Shown one piece after another: positions 54,643 to 63,022 of a stretch of DNA of 64,000 bases. The notes beneath the pieces were generated by a model that was not told the origin of the DNA, made no database searches, and saw only the letters and a list, made by a program, of their open reading frames with translations. The DNA comes from Rhodococcoides trifolii (GTDB lineage: Bacteria > Actinomycetota > Actinomycetes > Mycobacteriales > Mycobacteriaceae): positions 248,001-312,000 of the forward strand of contig NZ_BMCU01000003.1 of assembly GCF_014635345.1 (NCBI RefSeq), in the 5' to 3' direction. A program made the position numbers and the translations under genes. Every line of letters starts with the position of its first letter. Within the stretch, counting starts at the first letter, position 1.

Positions 54643-55649
54643 TGGGATCGACGATCGGCGTCATCGGACTCGGGCGAATCGGCGCGTTCCACGTGGGCAC
54701 CCTGTCCGCGTTGGACGGTGTGGACGGACTGGTGATCACCGACGAGCGTGCCGACGTGACAGAGTCGACGGCAACGACGTTCGGCGCGAAAGCTGTCGGG
54801 TCCGCCGCAGAACTGCTTGCCTCGGGCGTCGACGGAATCGTGGTTGCCGCAGCCACTCCTGCACACGCATCACTCGTCCTCGAGTGCGTCGACGCCGGCA
54901 TCCCGGTGTTCTGCGAGAAGCCCATCGCCGCCACCGCAGCGGAGAGTCACGCTGTGGTGCAGGGTATCTCGGGCAGCTCGGTGCCGGTCCAGATCGGCTA
55001 CAACCGACGCTTCGACGCAGCGTTCGTGGCCGCAAAGAATGCAGTGGCCGCCGGTGAACTGGGTTGGCTCCACACCGTTCGGTCCACGACACTCGATCCC
55101 GCTCCCCCTCCCATGTCCTACATTGCCGGATCCGGGGGCATCTTTCGCGACTGCAGTGTGCACGATTTCGACATCGTCCGGTGGATCGTCGGACACGAGG
55201 TCGCCGAGGTCTACGCCGCCGGGTCGAACCAGGGCGATCCCGAGTTCACCGCCGTCGGCGACGTCGACACCGCAACCACCACACTGACTTTCGAGAACGG
55301 AACGTTGGGAGTGGTGTCGAACACCCGCTACAACGCTCGCGGATACGACTGCCGTCTCGAAGTTCACGGACGGGACGACACCGTGGTGGCCGGCTGGGAC
55401 GAACGAGTGCCCGTCCGCAACCTCGAACCGGGCGCAGTCTTTCCGGGTTCGACTCCTCATGATTTCTTCATGGACAGATTCACCTCGGCCTACCGGGCCG
55501 AGCTCGCCGCGTTCCTCCAGGTGATCGAGGGCCGCATTCCCTCTCCGTGCACCGCGCAGGATGCGCTCGAAGTCGCCTGGATTGCCGAGGCGGCAACACT
55601 TTCCCTTCAACAGCACCGCCCGGTGCGGATCGACGAGGTACGTCAATGA
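54642..55649 (+). CDS. Gfo/Idh/MocA family oxidoreductase 3 (inositol 2-dehydrogenase-like)
   Basis: 335 residues. IGVIGLGRIGAFHVGTL is the Rossmann motif, VFCEKPIAATA the EKP motif, and FRDCSVHDFDIVRWIVGHEV the His-x-x-Asp catalytic stretch as in inositol dehydrogenase IolG. It overlaps the SDR before it by one base and the TIM-barrel gene after it as ATGA. Substrate could be inositol or a sugar; iolC, iolD, iolB and iolA are not present in view. Confidence 0.86.
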   Translation: MGSTIGVIGLGRIGAFHVGTLSALDGVDGLVITDERADVTESTATTFGAKAVGSAAELLASGVDGIVVAAATPAHASLVLECVDAGIPVFCEKPIAATAAESHAVVQGISGSSVPVQIGYNRRFDAAFVAAKNAVAAGELGWLHTVRSTTLDPAPPPMSYIAGSGGIFRDCSVHDFDIVRWIVGHEVAEVYAAGSNQGDPEFTAVGDVDTATTTLTFENGTLGVVSNTRYNARGYDCRLEVHGRDDTVVAGWDERVPVRNLEPGAVFPGSTPHDFFMDRFTSAYRAELAAFLQVIEGRIPSPCTAQDALEVAWIAEAATLSLQQHRPVRIDEVRQ

Positions 55650-56536
55650 GCACCATTCGTGTCGCAGGAGCCCCCATTTCGTGGGGAGTCTGCGAAGTAC
55701 CCGGTTGGGGGTATCAGATCTCCCCCGAGCGCGTGCTCGCCGAGATGCGCGACGCCGGATTGACGGCGACCGAGGTGGGTCCGGAAGGATTCCTGCCTAC
55801 CGAGCCGTCGGAACTCGCCGCGACGCTGGACCGCTTCAGCCTGACGTGTGTCGGCGGGTTCGTACCGGTGTTGCTGCACGATGCCGACCACGACCCGGTC
55901 CCCGAAGTCCAGCCGTTGCTGGACGCGTTCGTGGCATCGCGCGCCGAGGTACTCGTGCTGGCCGCCGTGACCGGCGTCGACGGGTACGACTCGCGTCCCG
56001 TTCTCGACGACAGTCAGTGGGAGACGTTGCTGCGCAACCTCGATCGGCTGCACAGGGCCGCCGCCGACCGCGGTATCCGTGCCGTTCTCCATCCGCACGT
56101 CGGAACCATGATCGAACAGCGCGACGAGGTGTTCCGGGTGCTCGATGGATCTGTCATCCCGTTGTGCCTCGATACCGGACACCTCCTCATCGGCGGCACC
56201 GACCCCATGGAGTTGGTGACGGCCGCGCCGCACCGCATCACCCACGCGCACCTCAAGGACGTGTCGTTGCCGTTGGCTGCACGGGTGCAGTCGGGCGAGC
56301 TCACCTACACGGAGGCCGTCGCACAGGGCATGTACACCCCGCTCGGCACCGGTGACGTCGACATCTCCTCCGTCGTCAACACGTTGCTCGACGCGGGCTT
56401 CGACGGCTGGTTCGTGCTCGAGCAGGACACCATTCTCGGCGACGAGCCCGTCGACGAAGGTCCCGTTCTCGATGTCGTGAAGAGTGTCGCGTTTCTTCGC
56501 AGCGTCGTCGACGCTCGCGTCGCCGCATCTGTATGA
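55646..56536 (+). CDS. TIM-barrel sugar isomerase/inosose dehydratase-like protein (IolE family)
   Basis: 296 residues of the xylose-isomerase-like TIM barrel family. APISWGVCEVPGWG opens the first strand as in IolE proteins. HPHVGTMIE, LCLDTGHLLIGG, THAHLKDV and FVLEQDT supply the expected metal-binding Glu, Asp, His and Glu. It may dehydrate an inosose or isomerise a keto-sugar. Coupled on both sides by ATGA overlaps to oxidoreductases 3 and 4, so the three proteins are probably used in one pathway. Confidence 0.84.
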   Translation: MSTIRVAGAPISWGVCEVPGWGYQISPERVLAEMRDAGLTATEVGPEGFLPTEPSELAATLDRFSLTCVGGFVPVLLHDADHDPVPEVQPLLDAFVASRAEVLVLAAVTGVDGYDSRPVLDDSQWETLLRNLDRLHRAAADRGIRAVLHPHVGTMIEQRDEVFRVLDGSVIPLCLDTGHLLIGGTDPMELVTAAPHRITHAHLKDVSLPLAARVQSGELTYTEAVAQGMYTPLGTGDVDISSVVNTLLDAGFDGWFVLEQDTILGDEPVDEGPVLDVVKSVAFLRSVVDARVAASV

Positions 56537-57501
56537 ATGCGATGAGGATCGGAGTCCTCGGCGCGTCGCGAATCGCCGAGCAGGCCATCGTCGAGCCCGC
56601 CCGGATCCTGGGCCACCGATTGGTGGCCTGCGCGGCACGCGATCGCAGCCGGGCAGACCGCTTTGCCGAGAAGCACGTTGTCGAGCGAGTTGTCGACTCC
56701 TATCAAGACGTGATCGACGACCCCGATGTCGACGTCGTCTACAACCCGCTCGCGAATTCGCTGCACGCACCCTGGAATCTGGCCGCCGTCCGAGCGGGCA
56801 AACCCGTGCTCAGCGAGAAGCCGTTCGCCTCCGATGCCGTCGAAGCGGATCAGGTTCGCCGAGCTGCCGCCGGCGCCGGTGTCACGGTGATGGAGGGCTT
56901 CCACTATCTCTTCCATCCGGTGACGAAGCGACTGCAGCAGTTGGTATCCGACGGGACCCTGGGCGAGTTGGTGCGCGTCGAGTCGATCACGCACATGCCC
57001 GCACCCGCCGAGGGCGATCCGCGATGGTCCCCCGACCTGGCGGGTGGCGTCCTGATGGACCTCGGCTGCTACGGCGTGCACGTGCAGCGCCTGTTCGGAT
57101 CCTTCGCCGGCGGTGAGCCCACCGTTGCGGAGGCCCGCCTCGAGGCGCACCCGTCGGGAGTGGATGCCGCGTTCGACGTCGGCCTCGAGTTCCCGAGCGG
57201 CGTGATCGGACGGGCCACCGGGTCCATGACCGGATCGGAGTACGACTTCCGAATACGGGTCGTCGGTACACGCGGGGAAGCGTTCGCACACAACTTCATC
57301 AAGCCGAACTCGGACGACCGGGTCACGATCACCGTGGACGGCGACGCGAGGACGGAACATCTCGGTACTCGATCCTCGTACACCTATCAGCTGGAGGCGT
57401 TCGCCGAGCACATCCGCACCGGGGCACCACTGCCGCTCGACGCCGATGACGCCGTGGCGAACATGGCCATGATCGACCGTGTCGTCGCACTCGCGTCGTG
57501 A
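56533..57501 (+). CDS. Gfo/Idh/MocA family oxidoreductase 4 (dihydrodiol dehydrogenase-like)
   Basis: 322 residues. IGVLGASRIAEQA is the Rossmann motif, VLSEKPFASDA the EKP motif, and GGVLMDLGCYGVHVQR the D-L-G-x-Y type sequence rather than His-x-x-Asp. This places it with oxidoreductase 2 rather than with 1, 3 and 5. ATG at 56533 and GTG at 57498 give 4-base overlaps with both neighbours. No substrate can be assigned. Confidence 0.85.
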   Translation: MNAMRIGVLGASRIAEQAIVEPARILGHRLVACAARDRSRADRFAEKHVVERVVDSYQDVIDDPDVDVVYNPLANSLHAPWNLAAVRAGKPVLSEKPFASDAVEADQVRRAAAGAGVTVMEGFHYLFHPVTKRLQQLVSDGTLGELVRVESITHMPAPAEGDPRWSPDLAGGVLMDLGCYGVHVQRLFGSFAGGEPTVAEARLEAHPSGVDAAFDVGLEFPSGVIGRATGSMTGSEYDFRIRVVGTRGEAFAHNFIKPNSDDRVTITVDGDARTEHLGTRSSYTYQLEAFAEHIRTGAPLPLDADDAVANMAMIDRVVALAS

Positions 57502-58349
57502 GCACACGGATGATTGCGACGTGCTGGACCACGGCCGGTGACACGTCGCCGATGGAGTTGCCGGCGATCAGCCCGATTCCGATCGGCGAGCGCGTCGGTG
57601 CGGTCGTCGAGACCGGCTGGGTCGGAATGGGTCTCGCGCAGGACGACCTGCGTCATCTCCGCGACACGATCGGGTTCACCGCACTGCGAGGGATCATCGC
57701 CGACGCCGGCATGACTTACACCGAAATCGAACTGCTCGAGCACTGGTGGATTCCGCGCCACGAAGAGGGACACTCCTACGGCACGCGCGAGTTGTTGTTC
57801 GATGCTGCGGACGCCCTGGCTCCGACGCACATCAAGATAGGGTCGAGACCGGGCGAAGCACTCACCTCCCTCGCGCCGCTCGTCGACCCTCTACGTCGGC
57901 TTGCCGATGAAGCTGCCGAGCATGGAACGAAGATTGCCATCGAGCCGATGCCGTTCTCTGCGATCTCGACCATTCCGATGGGCGCCGAACTGGTGAGGCA
58001 GGCAGGCCGGCCGAACCTCGGTGTGATCGTCGACGCGTGGCACGTCTTTCGTGCCGGCACCACGTTCGACGAGCTTCGTAGCAGCCTCACCGCCGAGATG
58101 ATCATCGGCGTCGAGTTGAACGATGCCGACCCCACCGTGATCGGATCCCTGTTCGAAGACACGGTGTTGCGACGCAGGTATCCAGGAGACGGCTGCTTCG
58201 ACCTCACCGGACTGGTGAGCACACTGCGTGAGATCGGGTACGACGGGACGTGGGGCGTCGAAATGCTGTCGGAGGACTACCGCAGACTTCCCTACCGGGA
58301 GGCACTGTCCGAGGCGTACCGGTCCGCCACGGCGTTCGTGGACGGGTGA
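57498..58349 (+). CDS. TIM-barrel sugar isomerase/epimerase family protein
   Basis: 283 residues from a GTG start in GTGA overlap. IEPMPFSAIST, IVDAWHVFRAG, IGVELNDAD and WGVEMLSEDY carry the acidic and histidine residues of an AP-endonuclease-2/xylose-isomerase-type barrel. It is distant from the IolE-like protein two genes upstream. It closes the five-gene unit and its end overlaps the convergent membrane gene by 58 bp. Confidence 0.82.
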   Translation: MSTRMIATCWTTAGDTSPMELPAISPIPIGERVGAVVETGWVGMGLAQDDLRHLRDTIGFTALRGIIADAGMTYTEIELLEHWWIPRHEEGHSYGTRELLFDAADALAPTHIKIGSRPGEALTSLAPLVDPLRRLADEAAEHGTKIAIEPMPFSAISTIPMGAELVRQAGRPNLGVIVDAWHVFRAGTTFDELRSSLTAEMIIGVELNDADPTVIGSLFEDTVLRRRYPGDGCFDLTGLVSTLREIGYDGTWGVEMLSEDYRRLPYREALSEAYRSATAFVDG

Positions 58350-58858
58350 TGCCCGCGCCCGGTGAATCTCCGGTAGCCGTACGTAGCCACGAGTTCGAGT
58401 GGGCCCCACAGCACGATCGGCGCGTAGCACGCGAACATCACCACGAGCGGAAGCCCGCTGACATGGCCGGCGTCGGGACGGTGCCCGGTGGCGATCTGCG
58501 CGGGCAACGACACCGTGAACAGCCAGGTGACGGCGAGCCCGCCTGCCGTCGCCACCGCGATCACCGGCCAGCGAGGTACCCGACGCCCCAGAAAGACTGT
58601 CCCCCAAGGCCTGACCAGACCGACCGTCAGGAACGCCGCGGTCAGTTGTACGACGCTGAGCCCGAACACCCACAGATAGTTCACGGTGTGATCGTCGCCG
58701 AGTTCGAAGGCGCGTAAGTCGGCCGTCCCCGGCATCAGACCGACGATCATCAGCACGCGCCACACGGCAGAGGGGACGGTGACTGCGAACGCGGTCCACG
58801 CGACGCGAATCAGCCACCGCGGCGGACGACGTTCTAGACGAACTGTTCTAGTTGTCAT
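58292..58858 (-). CDS. Small polytopic membrane protein, function unknown
   Basis: 188 residues with four or five predicted spans (VAWTAFAVTVPSAVWRVLMI, VFGLSVVQLTAAFLTVGLV, WPVIAVATAGGLAVTWLF, LVVMFACYAPIVLWGPLELV). The C-terminal region is basic and hydrophilic. It faces the TetR gene across 28 bp and may be its target. Its 3' end overlaps the previous gene by 58 bp, long for convergent genes. No family could be named. Confidence 0.65.
   Translation of the reverse strand: MTTRTVRLERRPPRWLIRVAWTAFAVTVPSAVWRVLMIVGLMPGTADLRAFELGDDHTVNYLWVFGLSVVQLTAAFLTVGLVRPWGTVFLGRRVPRWPVIAVATAGGLAVTWLFTVSLPAQIATGHRPDAGHVSGLPLVVMFACYAPIVLWGPLELVATYGYRRFTGRGHHPSTNAVADRYASDSASR
58831..58851. promoter_or_regulatory. 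Paired GTTCTAG repeats near the membrane-protein/TetR promoters
   Basis: GTTCTAG occurs at 58831-58837 and 58845-58851, 14 bp apart, and CTAGA/TCTAG give an imperfect dyad. The repeats lie in the first codons of the membrane gene, 36-56 bp before the TetR start, as a TetR site might. Confidence 0.35.
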
Positions 58859-58873
58859 GTTCGCAAACTACGT

Positions 58874-58879
58874 TACGGT
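58874..58879 (+). promoter_or_regulatory. Candidate -10 box of leaderless TetR transcript
   Basis: TACGGT ends 7 nt before GTG 58887, and TTGTCA (58852-58857) lies 16 nt upstream as a -35. Confidence 0.5.
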
Positions 58880-58886
58880 CGCTACC

Positions 58887-59468
58887 GTGGCAAGACCTCA
58901 GAAGTTCTCCGTCGACCAGATACTGGACGCGGCGGCCGCCGCATGCGCGGAGCACTGGCGGGACACCACGATCGCCCACGTCGCCCGTGCAGTCGGGGCT
59001 CCCACAGGATCGATCTATCACCGATTCGAATCACGAGACGCGTTGTTCGGCGCGCTCTGGCTGCGGTCGATCGACCGCTTTCACGTCGGTCTGCTGGACG
59101 CGGCCCAGATCGACGACCCGCGAGAAGCCATGGCGAGCCTGGCGCGGCACATTCCTCGGTTCTGCAGAGCCAACCCCCACGACGCCAAGGCCATGACGCT
59201 GTACCGCAAGGGGGATCTGGTGGATCTCGTGCCGGCGTCGATGCGTGAGCGGGTCGCGACGGTGAACGACGCGGTCGACGGTGCGCTGCGTACGGTGACG
59301 GAGAAACGATACGGTCGGCTCACCGACCGCCGATACCGCCTCGCAGTTCTCGCGACGCGGCAAGGTCCTTACGGACTGATCCGACCGATGGTCGGCGACG
59401 ATATACCGCGCGAGTTCGACGCCATCTGTGTGGCATCCGCCGAAGGTATTCTCGCGCTGGGCGATTGA
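58887..59468 (+). CDS. TetR family regulator
   Basis: 193 residues. The helix-turn-helix at about 24-45 is IAHVARAVGAPTGSIYHRFESRDALF, and the C-terminal dimer domain ends with RYRLAVLATRQGPYGLI. GTG 58887 is preferred over ATG 58857 because of the -10/-35 pair upstream. It diverges from the membrane gene and is followed by a convergent 46-residue peptide gene 25 bp away. Confidence 0.84.
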   Translation: MARPQKFSVDQILDAAAAACAEHWRDTTIAHVARAVGAPTGSIYHRFESRDALFGALWLRSIDRFHVGLLDAAQIDDPREAMASLARHIPRFCRANPHDAKAMTLYRKGDLVDLVPASMRERVATVNDAVDGALRTVTEKRYGRLTDRRYRLAVLATRQGPYGLIRPMVGDDIPREFDAICVASAEGILALGD

Positions 59469-59493
59469 CTCGAGTGGACCCCGGGTGGCCGAA

Positions 59494-59634
59494 TCAATCG
59501 CGCAACGAGGTCGCCAGACCCGCGATGGCAGAGGCGGTCATTCCGATGGGCAGTGCGACGAGCATCATCGTGAGCGCTACCGCGGCTGCAACGATTTTCA
59601 CGGCGGTGCCGCAGGTGTCGACGATGTAGGTCAT
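59494..59634 (-). CDS. 46-residue hydrophobic peptide
   Basis: ATG at 59634 is preceded on the complement by AGAAGG at a spacing of 7 nt. The product (MTYIVDTCGTAVKIVAAAVA ... LATSLRD) has one continuous hydrophobic helix from about residue 10 to 40 and a single cysteine near the N-terminus. It is between the convergent TetR gene and the ABC ATPase gene. No family is recognised. It could be a small membrane accessory of the nearby transporter, which is conjecture. Confidence 0.5.
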   Translation of the reverse strand: MTYIVDTCGTAVKIVAAAVALTMMLVALPIGMTASAIAGLATSLRD

Positions 59635-59667
59635 GACAGATCCTTCTCGAGTGGTGTTCGGAGGTAG

Positions 59668-59700
59668 ACGAGCCCCGCACCGTCTCGGCGCGGGGCTCGT
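59668..59700. terminator. GC-rich hairpin downstream of the ABC ATPase gene
   Basis: Arms 59668-59678 and 59690-59700 form an 11-bp perfect stem with an 11-nt loop. It ends 15 bp after the ATPase stop on the minus strand. There is no T-tract, so it may be an intrinsic terminator of the actinobacterial U-less kind. Confidence 0.6.
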
Positions 59701-59714
59701 GTGGGTTGTGTGCG

Positions 59715-60530
59715 TCAGCGACGCAGTTCGTGGGTCAGCGTGTCGAGTTCATCGCCGCCGGCCATTTCCTTGGTCAGGTCGTCGAGGCTGATCTCGTCGT
59801 ACTTGCAGTCGAGCTTCTGCTTGCCGCGATTGAGCAGCACGAAGTGATCGCCCACCATGTACGCGTGGTGCGGATTGTGGGTGATGAACACGACGCCGAA
59901 GCCCTGCTCCTTCGCCGCCGAGATGTACCGCAGCACCATGCCGGACTGCTTCACACCCAGTGCCGCGGTGGGCTCGTCCAGGATCAGCACGCGAGCGCCG
60001 AAGAAGATGGCACGCGCGATCGCCACACACTGGCGCTGACCACCCGACAGCGACCCGATCGGGGCGTCGACGTCGGGCAGGTCGATGCCCATCTTGTGCA
60101 GCTCTTCCTTCGTCGTCGCCCGCATTGCGTTCGCGTCGAGCTGACGCAGGAACCCCTTCTTCCGCAGTTCCTGACCGAGGAAGAAGTTGCGCCACACCGG
60201 CATCAACGACACGACGGCAAGGTCCTGGTAGACCGTGGCGATGCCCTGCTCGAGCGCGTCCTTGGGAGAGGAGAACTTGGTGTCGACCCCGTCGACGAGG
60301 AGCTCCCCCTCGGTCTGCTGGTGCAGGCCGGCCATGATCTTGATGAGGGTGGACTTGCCGGCGCCGTTGTCGCCGAGCACACCGGTGACCTCACCGGCGC
60401 CGACGCGCAGGTTGATCCCGGACAGAGCGATGATGTTGCCGTAGGACTTGCCGACGTTCTTCAGTTCGATCAGCGGGGTCCCGCCGCCACCCGAGGTGGG
60501 TTCGGTAGTCGGCTCAGCAGTTGTGGTCAT
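59715..60530 (-). CDS. Sugar ABC transporter, ATP-binding protein (single-domain, FrcA-like)
   Basis: 271 residues, one ABC domain rather than the doubled RbsA type. Walker A GDNGAGKSTLIKI, Q-loop VYQDLAVV, signature LSGGQRQCVAIARAI, Walker B LILDEPTAALG, and H-loop FITHN. DNGAGKST and the DEPTAALG form are those of the CUT2 group (ribose, fructose, inositol). It follows the permease by 19 bp. A Gly/Thr-rich N-terminal tail of about 18 residues is unusual. Confidence 0.9.
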   Translation of the reverse strand: MTTTAEPTTEPTSGGGGTPLIELKNVGKSYGNIIALSGINLRVGAGEVTGVLGDNGAGKSTLIKIMAGLHQQTEGELLVDGVDTKFSSPKDALEQGIATVYQDLAVVSLMPVWRNFFLGQELRKKGFLRQLDANAMRATTKEELHKMGIDLPDVDAPIGSLSGGQRQCVAIARAIFFGARVLILDEPTAALGVKQSGMVLRYISAAKEQGFGVVFITHNPHHAYMVGDHFVLLNRGKQKLDCKYDEISLDDLTKEMAGGDELDTLTHELRR

Positions 60531-60549
60531 GTCAGTGCCTCTTCGGTTC

Positions 60550-61608
60550 TCAGCGCTTGGCTGCGTAGGTGCGGAAGGAGTTGTTGGCGATGACCGCGAA
60601 CAGCAGCATCGCGCCGAGGAAGAACTTGAACCAGTCGGGGTTCCAGCCGGCGTAGACGATGCCCTGGTTGGCCATGCCGAAGATGAACGCTCCGATCAGC
60701 GCACCCACCGCGGTGCCGAATCCTCCGGTGAGCAAGCAGCCACCGATGACCGCGGCGATGATGTAGAGGAACTCGTTTCCGACGCCCTGGCCGGACTGCA
60801 CGGTGTTGAACGCGAACAGCAGGTGCATGCCGACGAACCAGGCGCAGAACCCGACGAACATGAACAACCCGATCTTGACCTTCGTGACCGGGACGCCGAT
60901 GGCGCGAGCCGAGTCCTGGTTACCGCCGACGGCGAAGATCCAGTTGCCGATGCGGGTCTTCATCAGCACGAACGTCGCGATGGCAGTGAACAGGACCCAC
61001 CACAGCACCGTGATGCGCAGCGAGACACTGCCGATGCTGATCGAGGAGGCGAACACGGCCTTGGCCGAATCGAAGCCCTGGATGTCGGAGACGTTCTGGG
61101 TCGCGACCTGACCGGTGACCAGCTTCGTCACCGCCAGGTTGATGCCGGTGAGCATCAAGAACGAGCTCAGCGTGATCAGGAACGAGGGGATCTTGGTCTT
61201 CATCACCAGATACCCGTTCAAGAATCCCACCGCCAGCGCCAATACCAAGGCCAATGCCGCGGCGACCCACATGTTCAGGTGCAGGTTGTACGCGATCATC
61301 GAGGCCGAGATCGACGAGAACGTCACCGCGACACCGGTGGAGAGGTCGAACTCCCCGCCGATCATCAGCAGCGAGACGCCGATGGCCATGATGCCGATCG
61401 TGGACGAGGCGTAGAGCACCGTCGCGAGCGCCTCGGGAGACCGGAACGGCGGGGCGACGATGGCAAAGAAGATGAAGATGATGATGGCGCCGAAGAGTGC
61501 ACCGATCTCGGGGCGAATCAGCAACCGCTGGAACGGCTTCTGCTTTTTCACCCGCTCGTCGGTGACAACCGTGTGCTTCGACAGATCCAGATCCGCCTGA
61601 GTGACCAT
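60550..61608 (-). CDS. Sugar ABC transporter permease (CUT2, RbsC/FrcC-like)
   Basis: 352 residues with about ten membrane spans. The signature GGCLLTGGFGTAVGALIGAFIFG and the strand GGEFDLSTGVAV are typical of RbsC-type permeases. ATG 61608 has AAGGAA at 5 nt spacing on the complement. No periplasmic binding protein gene adjoins either end, which is unusual for CUT2 systems. The promoter lies in the 114-bp spacer upstream with a perfect inverted repeat. Confidence 0.9.
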   Translation of the reverse strand: MVTQADLDLSKHTVVTDERVKKQKPFQRLLIRPEIGALFGAIIIFIFFAIVAPPFRSPEALATVLYASSTIGIMAIGVSLLMIGGEFDLSTGVAVTFSSISASMIAYNLHLNMWVAAALALVLALAVGFLNGYLVMKTKIPSFLITLSSFLMLTGINLAVTKLVTGQVATQNVSDIQGFDSAKAVFASSISIGSVSLRITVLWWVLFTAIATFVLMKTRIGNWIFAVGGNQDSARAIGVPVTKVKIGLFMFVGFCAWFVGMHLLFAFNTVQSGQGVGNEFLYIIAAVIGGCLLTGGFGTAVGALIGAFIFGMANQGIVYAGWNPDWFKFFLGAMLLFAVIANNSFRTYAAKR

Positions 61609-61688
61609 TATGTTCCTTCCGGGGTGACCGGTTGCGTTTGCGGCAGTGACCGCCGCTCGGCCTCTATGTAATACCGGTCACACCCGGA

Positions 61689-61716
61689 TGTCAACCATTT
61701 GTCTTAACATTAAGAC
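61689..61716 (-). promoter_or_regulatory. Candidate promoter and operator of the ABC permease/ATPase pair
   Basis: TTGACA on the complement (61689-61694) is a consensus -35. Just upstream of it, GTCTTAA (61701-61707) and TTAAGAC (61710-61716) form a perfect 7-bp inverted repeat with a 2-nt centre, unlike the LacI palindrome at 62929. A convincing -10 was not fixed (TATTAC is 15 nt away). Confidence 0.5.
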
Positions 61717-61722
61717 TGCAGA

Positions 61723-62886
61723 TCACTTCAAGGGTGCGACCCAGCGGCCGGTGTCGACCGATTCGACCATCGCATCGAGCACCTCGGCCGCGCGCACCGC
61801 GTCCCATACCGTGGCGCCGACCGGCGTGCCGCGTTCGATGGAGACCAGGAAGTTGCGGGCCTCGATCACCTTCAGATCGTCGTACCCCATGGCCGACGCC
61901 GACCCCGGCTGGAATGCGGCGTAATCGCCACTGCCCGGTCCCACGAACACCGTCGACACTGGTTGGTCCTGGTACTGCGTACCGCGACTGACGCCCAGCT
62001 CCCCCATACGGCGGAAGTCCCAGAACACCGCGCCGGAGGTGCCATGGATCTCGAACCCGTAGGCGTTCTGCTCCCCCACCGACACCCGACTGGCCTCGAG
62101 TGTGCATCGTGCGCCGGACGCCATCCGCATCTGCGCGCTGACGAAATCGTCGTTCTCCACCGGGCCCGTCTCCCCACCCGTTGCGCGGCTATGCCCGCTC
62201 GTCGCACCGGTGGGTCTCGCCCGCTGCGGAATGAACACCGCGGTGTCTGCGACCAGAGAGTCGATGTCTCCCAACAGGTATCGGACCAGATCGGCACCGT
62301 GCGAGGCCAGGTCACCGAGAACACCGTTGCCGCCGCGTGCCGTCTCGAATCGCCAGGACAGCGCACCGTCCGGGTGCGCTGCGTAGTCGCTGAAGAAACG
62401 GAACCGAGCATGCGTGATCGAACCGATCTCGCCGGACGAGATGATGTCGCGTGCGGCCTCGACGGCCGGCGCGTTGCGATAATTGAAGCCCACCGCCGCG
62501 CGCACGCCGGCAGAGTCGGCTGCCGTGGCAACCGCCCGAGCGTCGGCTGCGGACAATCCGACGGGCTTTTCGATCCAGATGTGTTTGCCCGCGCTCGCCA
62601 TGGCCGTCCCGATCTCGCGATGGAGAAAGTTCGGTGCCGTGATGGAGACCGCGCCGATCGACGGATCGTTCTCGATGTCGTGCCAGTCGACGAGCGCGGA
62701 CGCGAAGCCGAACTGATCTGAGGCTTCCGCTGCGCGGCCGGGGACCTCGTCGGCGACTGCCGCCAGGACGGGCACCAACGCGAGATTCGGGTAGTGGTGA
62801 CGCAGCCGGGCGTAGGCCTGCGTGTGTACGCGACCCATCCAACCGAAGCCGGCGACGCCGACGCGGATTTCCTGGGGTGCATTCAT
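61723..62886 (-). CDS. Gfo/Idh/MocA family oxidoreductase 5
   Basis: 387 residues, longer than the other four. VGVAGFGWMGRVHTQAY is the Rossmann motif, IWIEKPVGLSA the EKP motif, and GDLASHGADLVRYLLGDI the His-x-x-Asp type active site. The opening and length match putative sugar or inositol dehydrogenases near CUT2 transporters. ATG 62886 has AGAAGG upstream on the complement. It diverges from LacI regulator 2, with a palindromic operator between. Confidence 0.86.
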   Translation of the reverse strand: MNAPQEIRVGVAGFGWMGRVHTQAYARLRHHYPNLALVPVLAAVADEVPGRAAEASDQFGFASALVDWHDIENDPSIGAVSITAPNFLHREIGTAMASAGKHIWIEKPVGLSAADARAVATAADSAGVRAAVGFNYRNAPAVEAARDIISSGEIGSITHARFRFFSDYAAHPDGALSWRFETARGGNGVLGDLASHGADLVRYLLGDIDSLVADTAVFIPQRARPTGATSGHSRATGGETGPVENDDFVSAQMRMASGARCTLEASRVSVGEQNAYGFEIHGTSGAVFWDFRRMGELGVSRGTQYQDQPVSTVFVGPGSGDYAAFQPGSASAMGYDDLKVIEARNFLVSIERGTPVGATVWDAVRAAEVLDAMVESVDTGRWVAPLK

Positions 62887-62928
62887 GGTGAGTGCCTTCT
62901 CGAGAAGTAGGGAGGGAAATCGATAGAC

Positions 62929-62944
62929 TTTGGACCGGTCCAAA
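62929..62944. promoter_or_regulatory. Perfect 16-bp palindrome, probable LacI operator
   Basis: TTTGGACCGGTCCAAA is self-complementary and carries the central CG of LacI-family sites. It is 43-58 bp upstream of oxidoreductase 5 and 107-122 bp upstream of the divergent LacI gene. Confidence 0.75.
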
Positions 62945-63022
62945 CCGATGGACCGAGTGTGCTGGACGTGACGCATCGGTGTCAACCTGCTGTTATCGTC
63001 AGCCAAGCGAGCAAGACGGCAG

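Noticed and set aside
54642-55649. Naming oxidoreductase 3 iolG
   Set aside because: Family match and TIM-barrel neighbour fit, but no other myo-inositol gene is present, so the name would overstate it.
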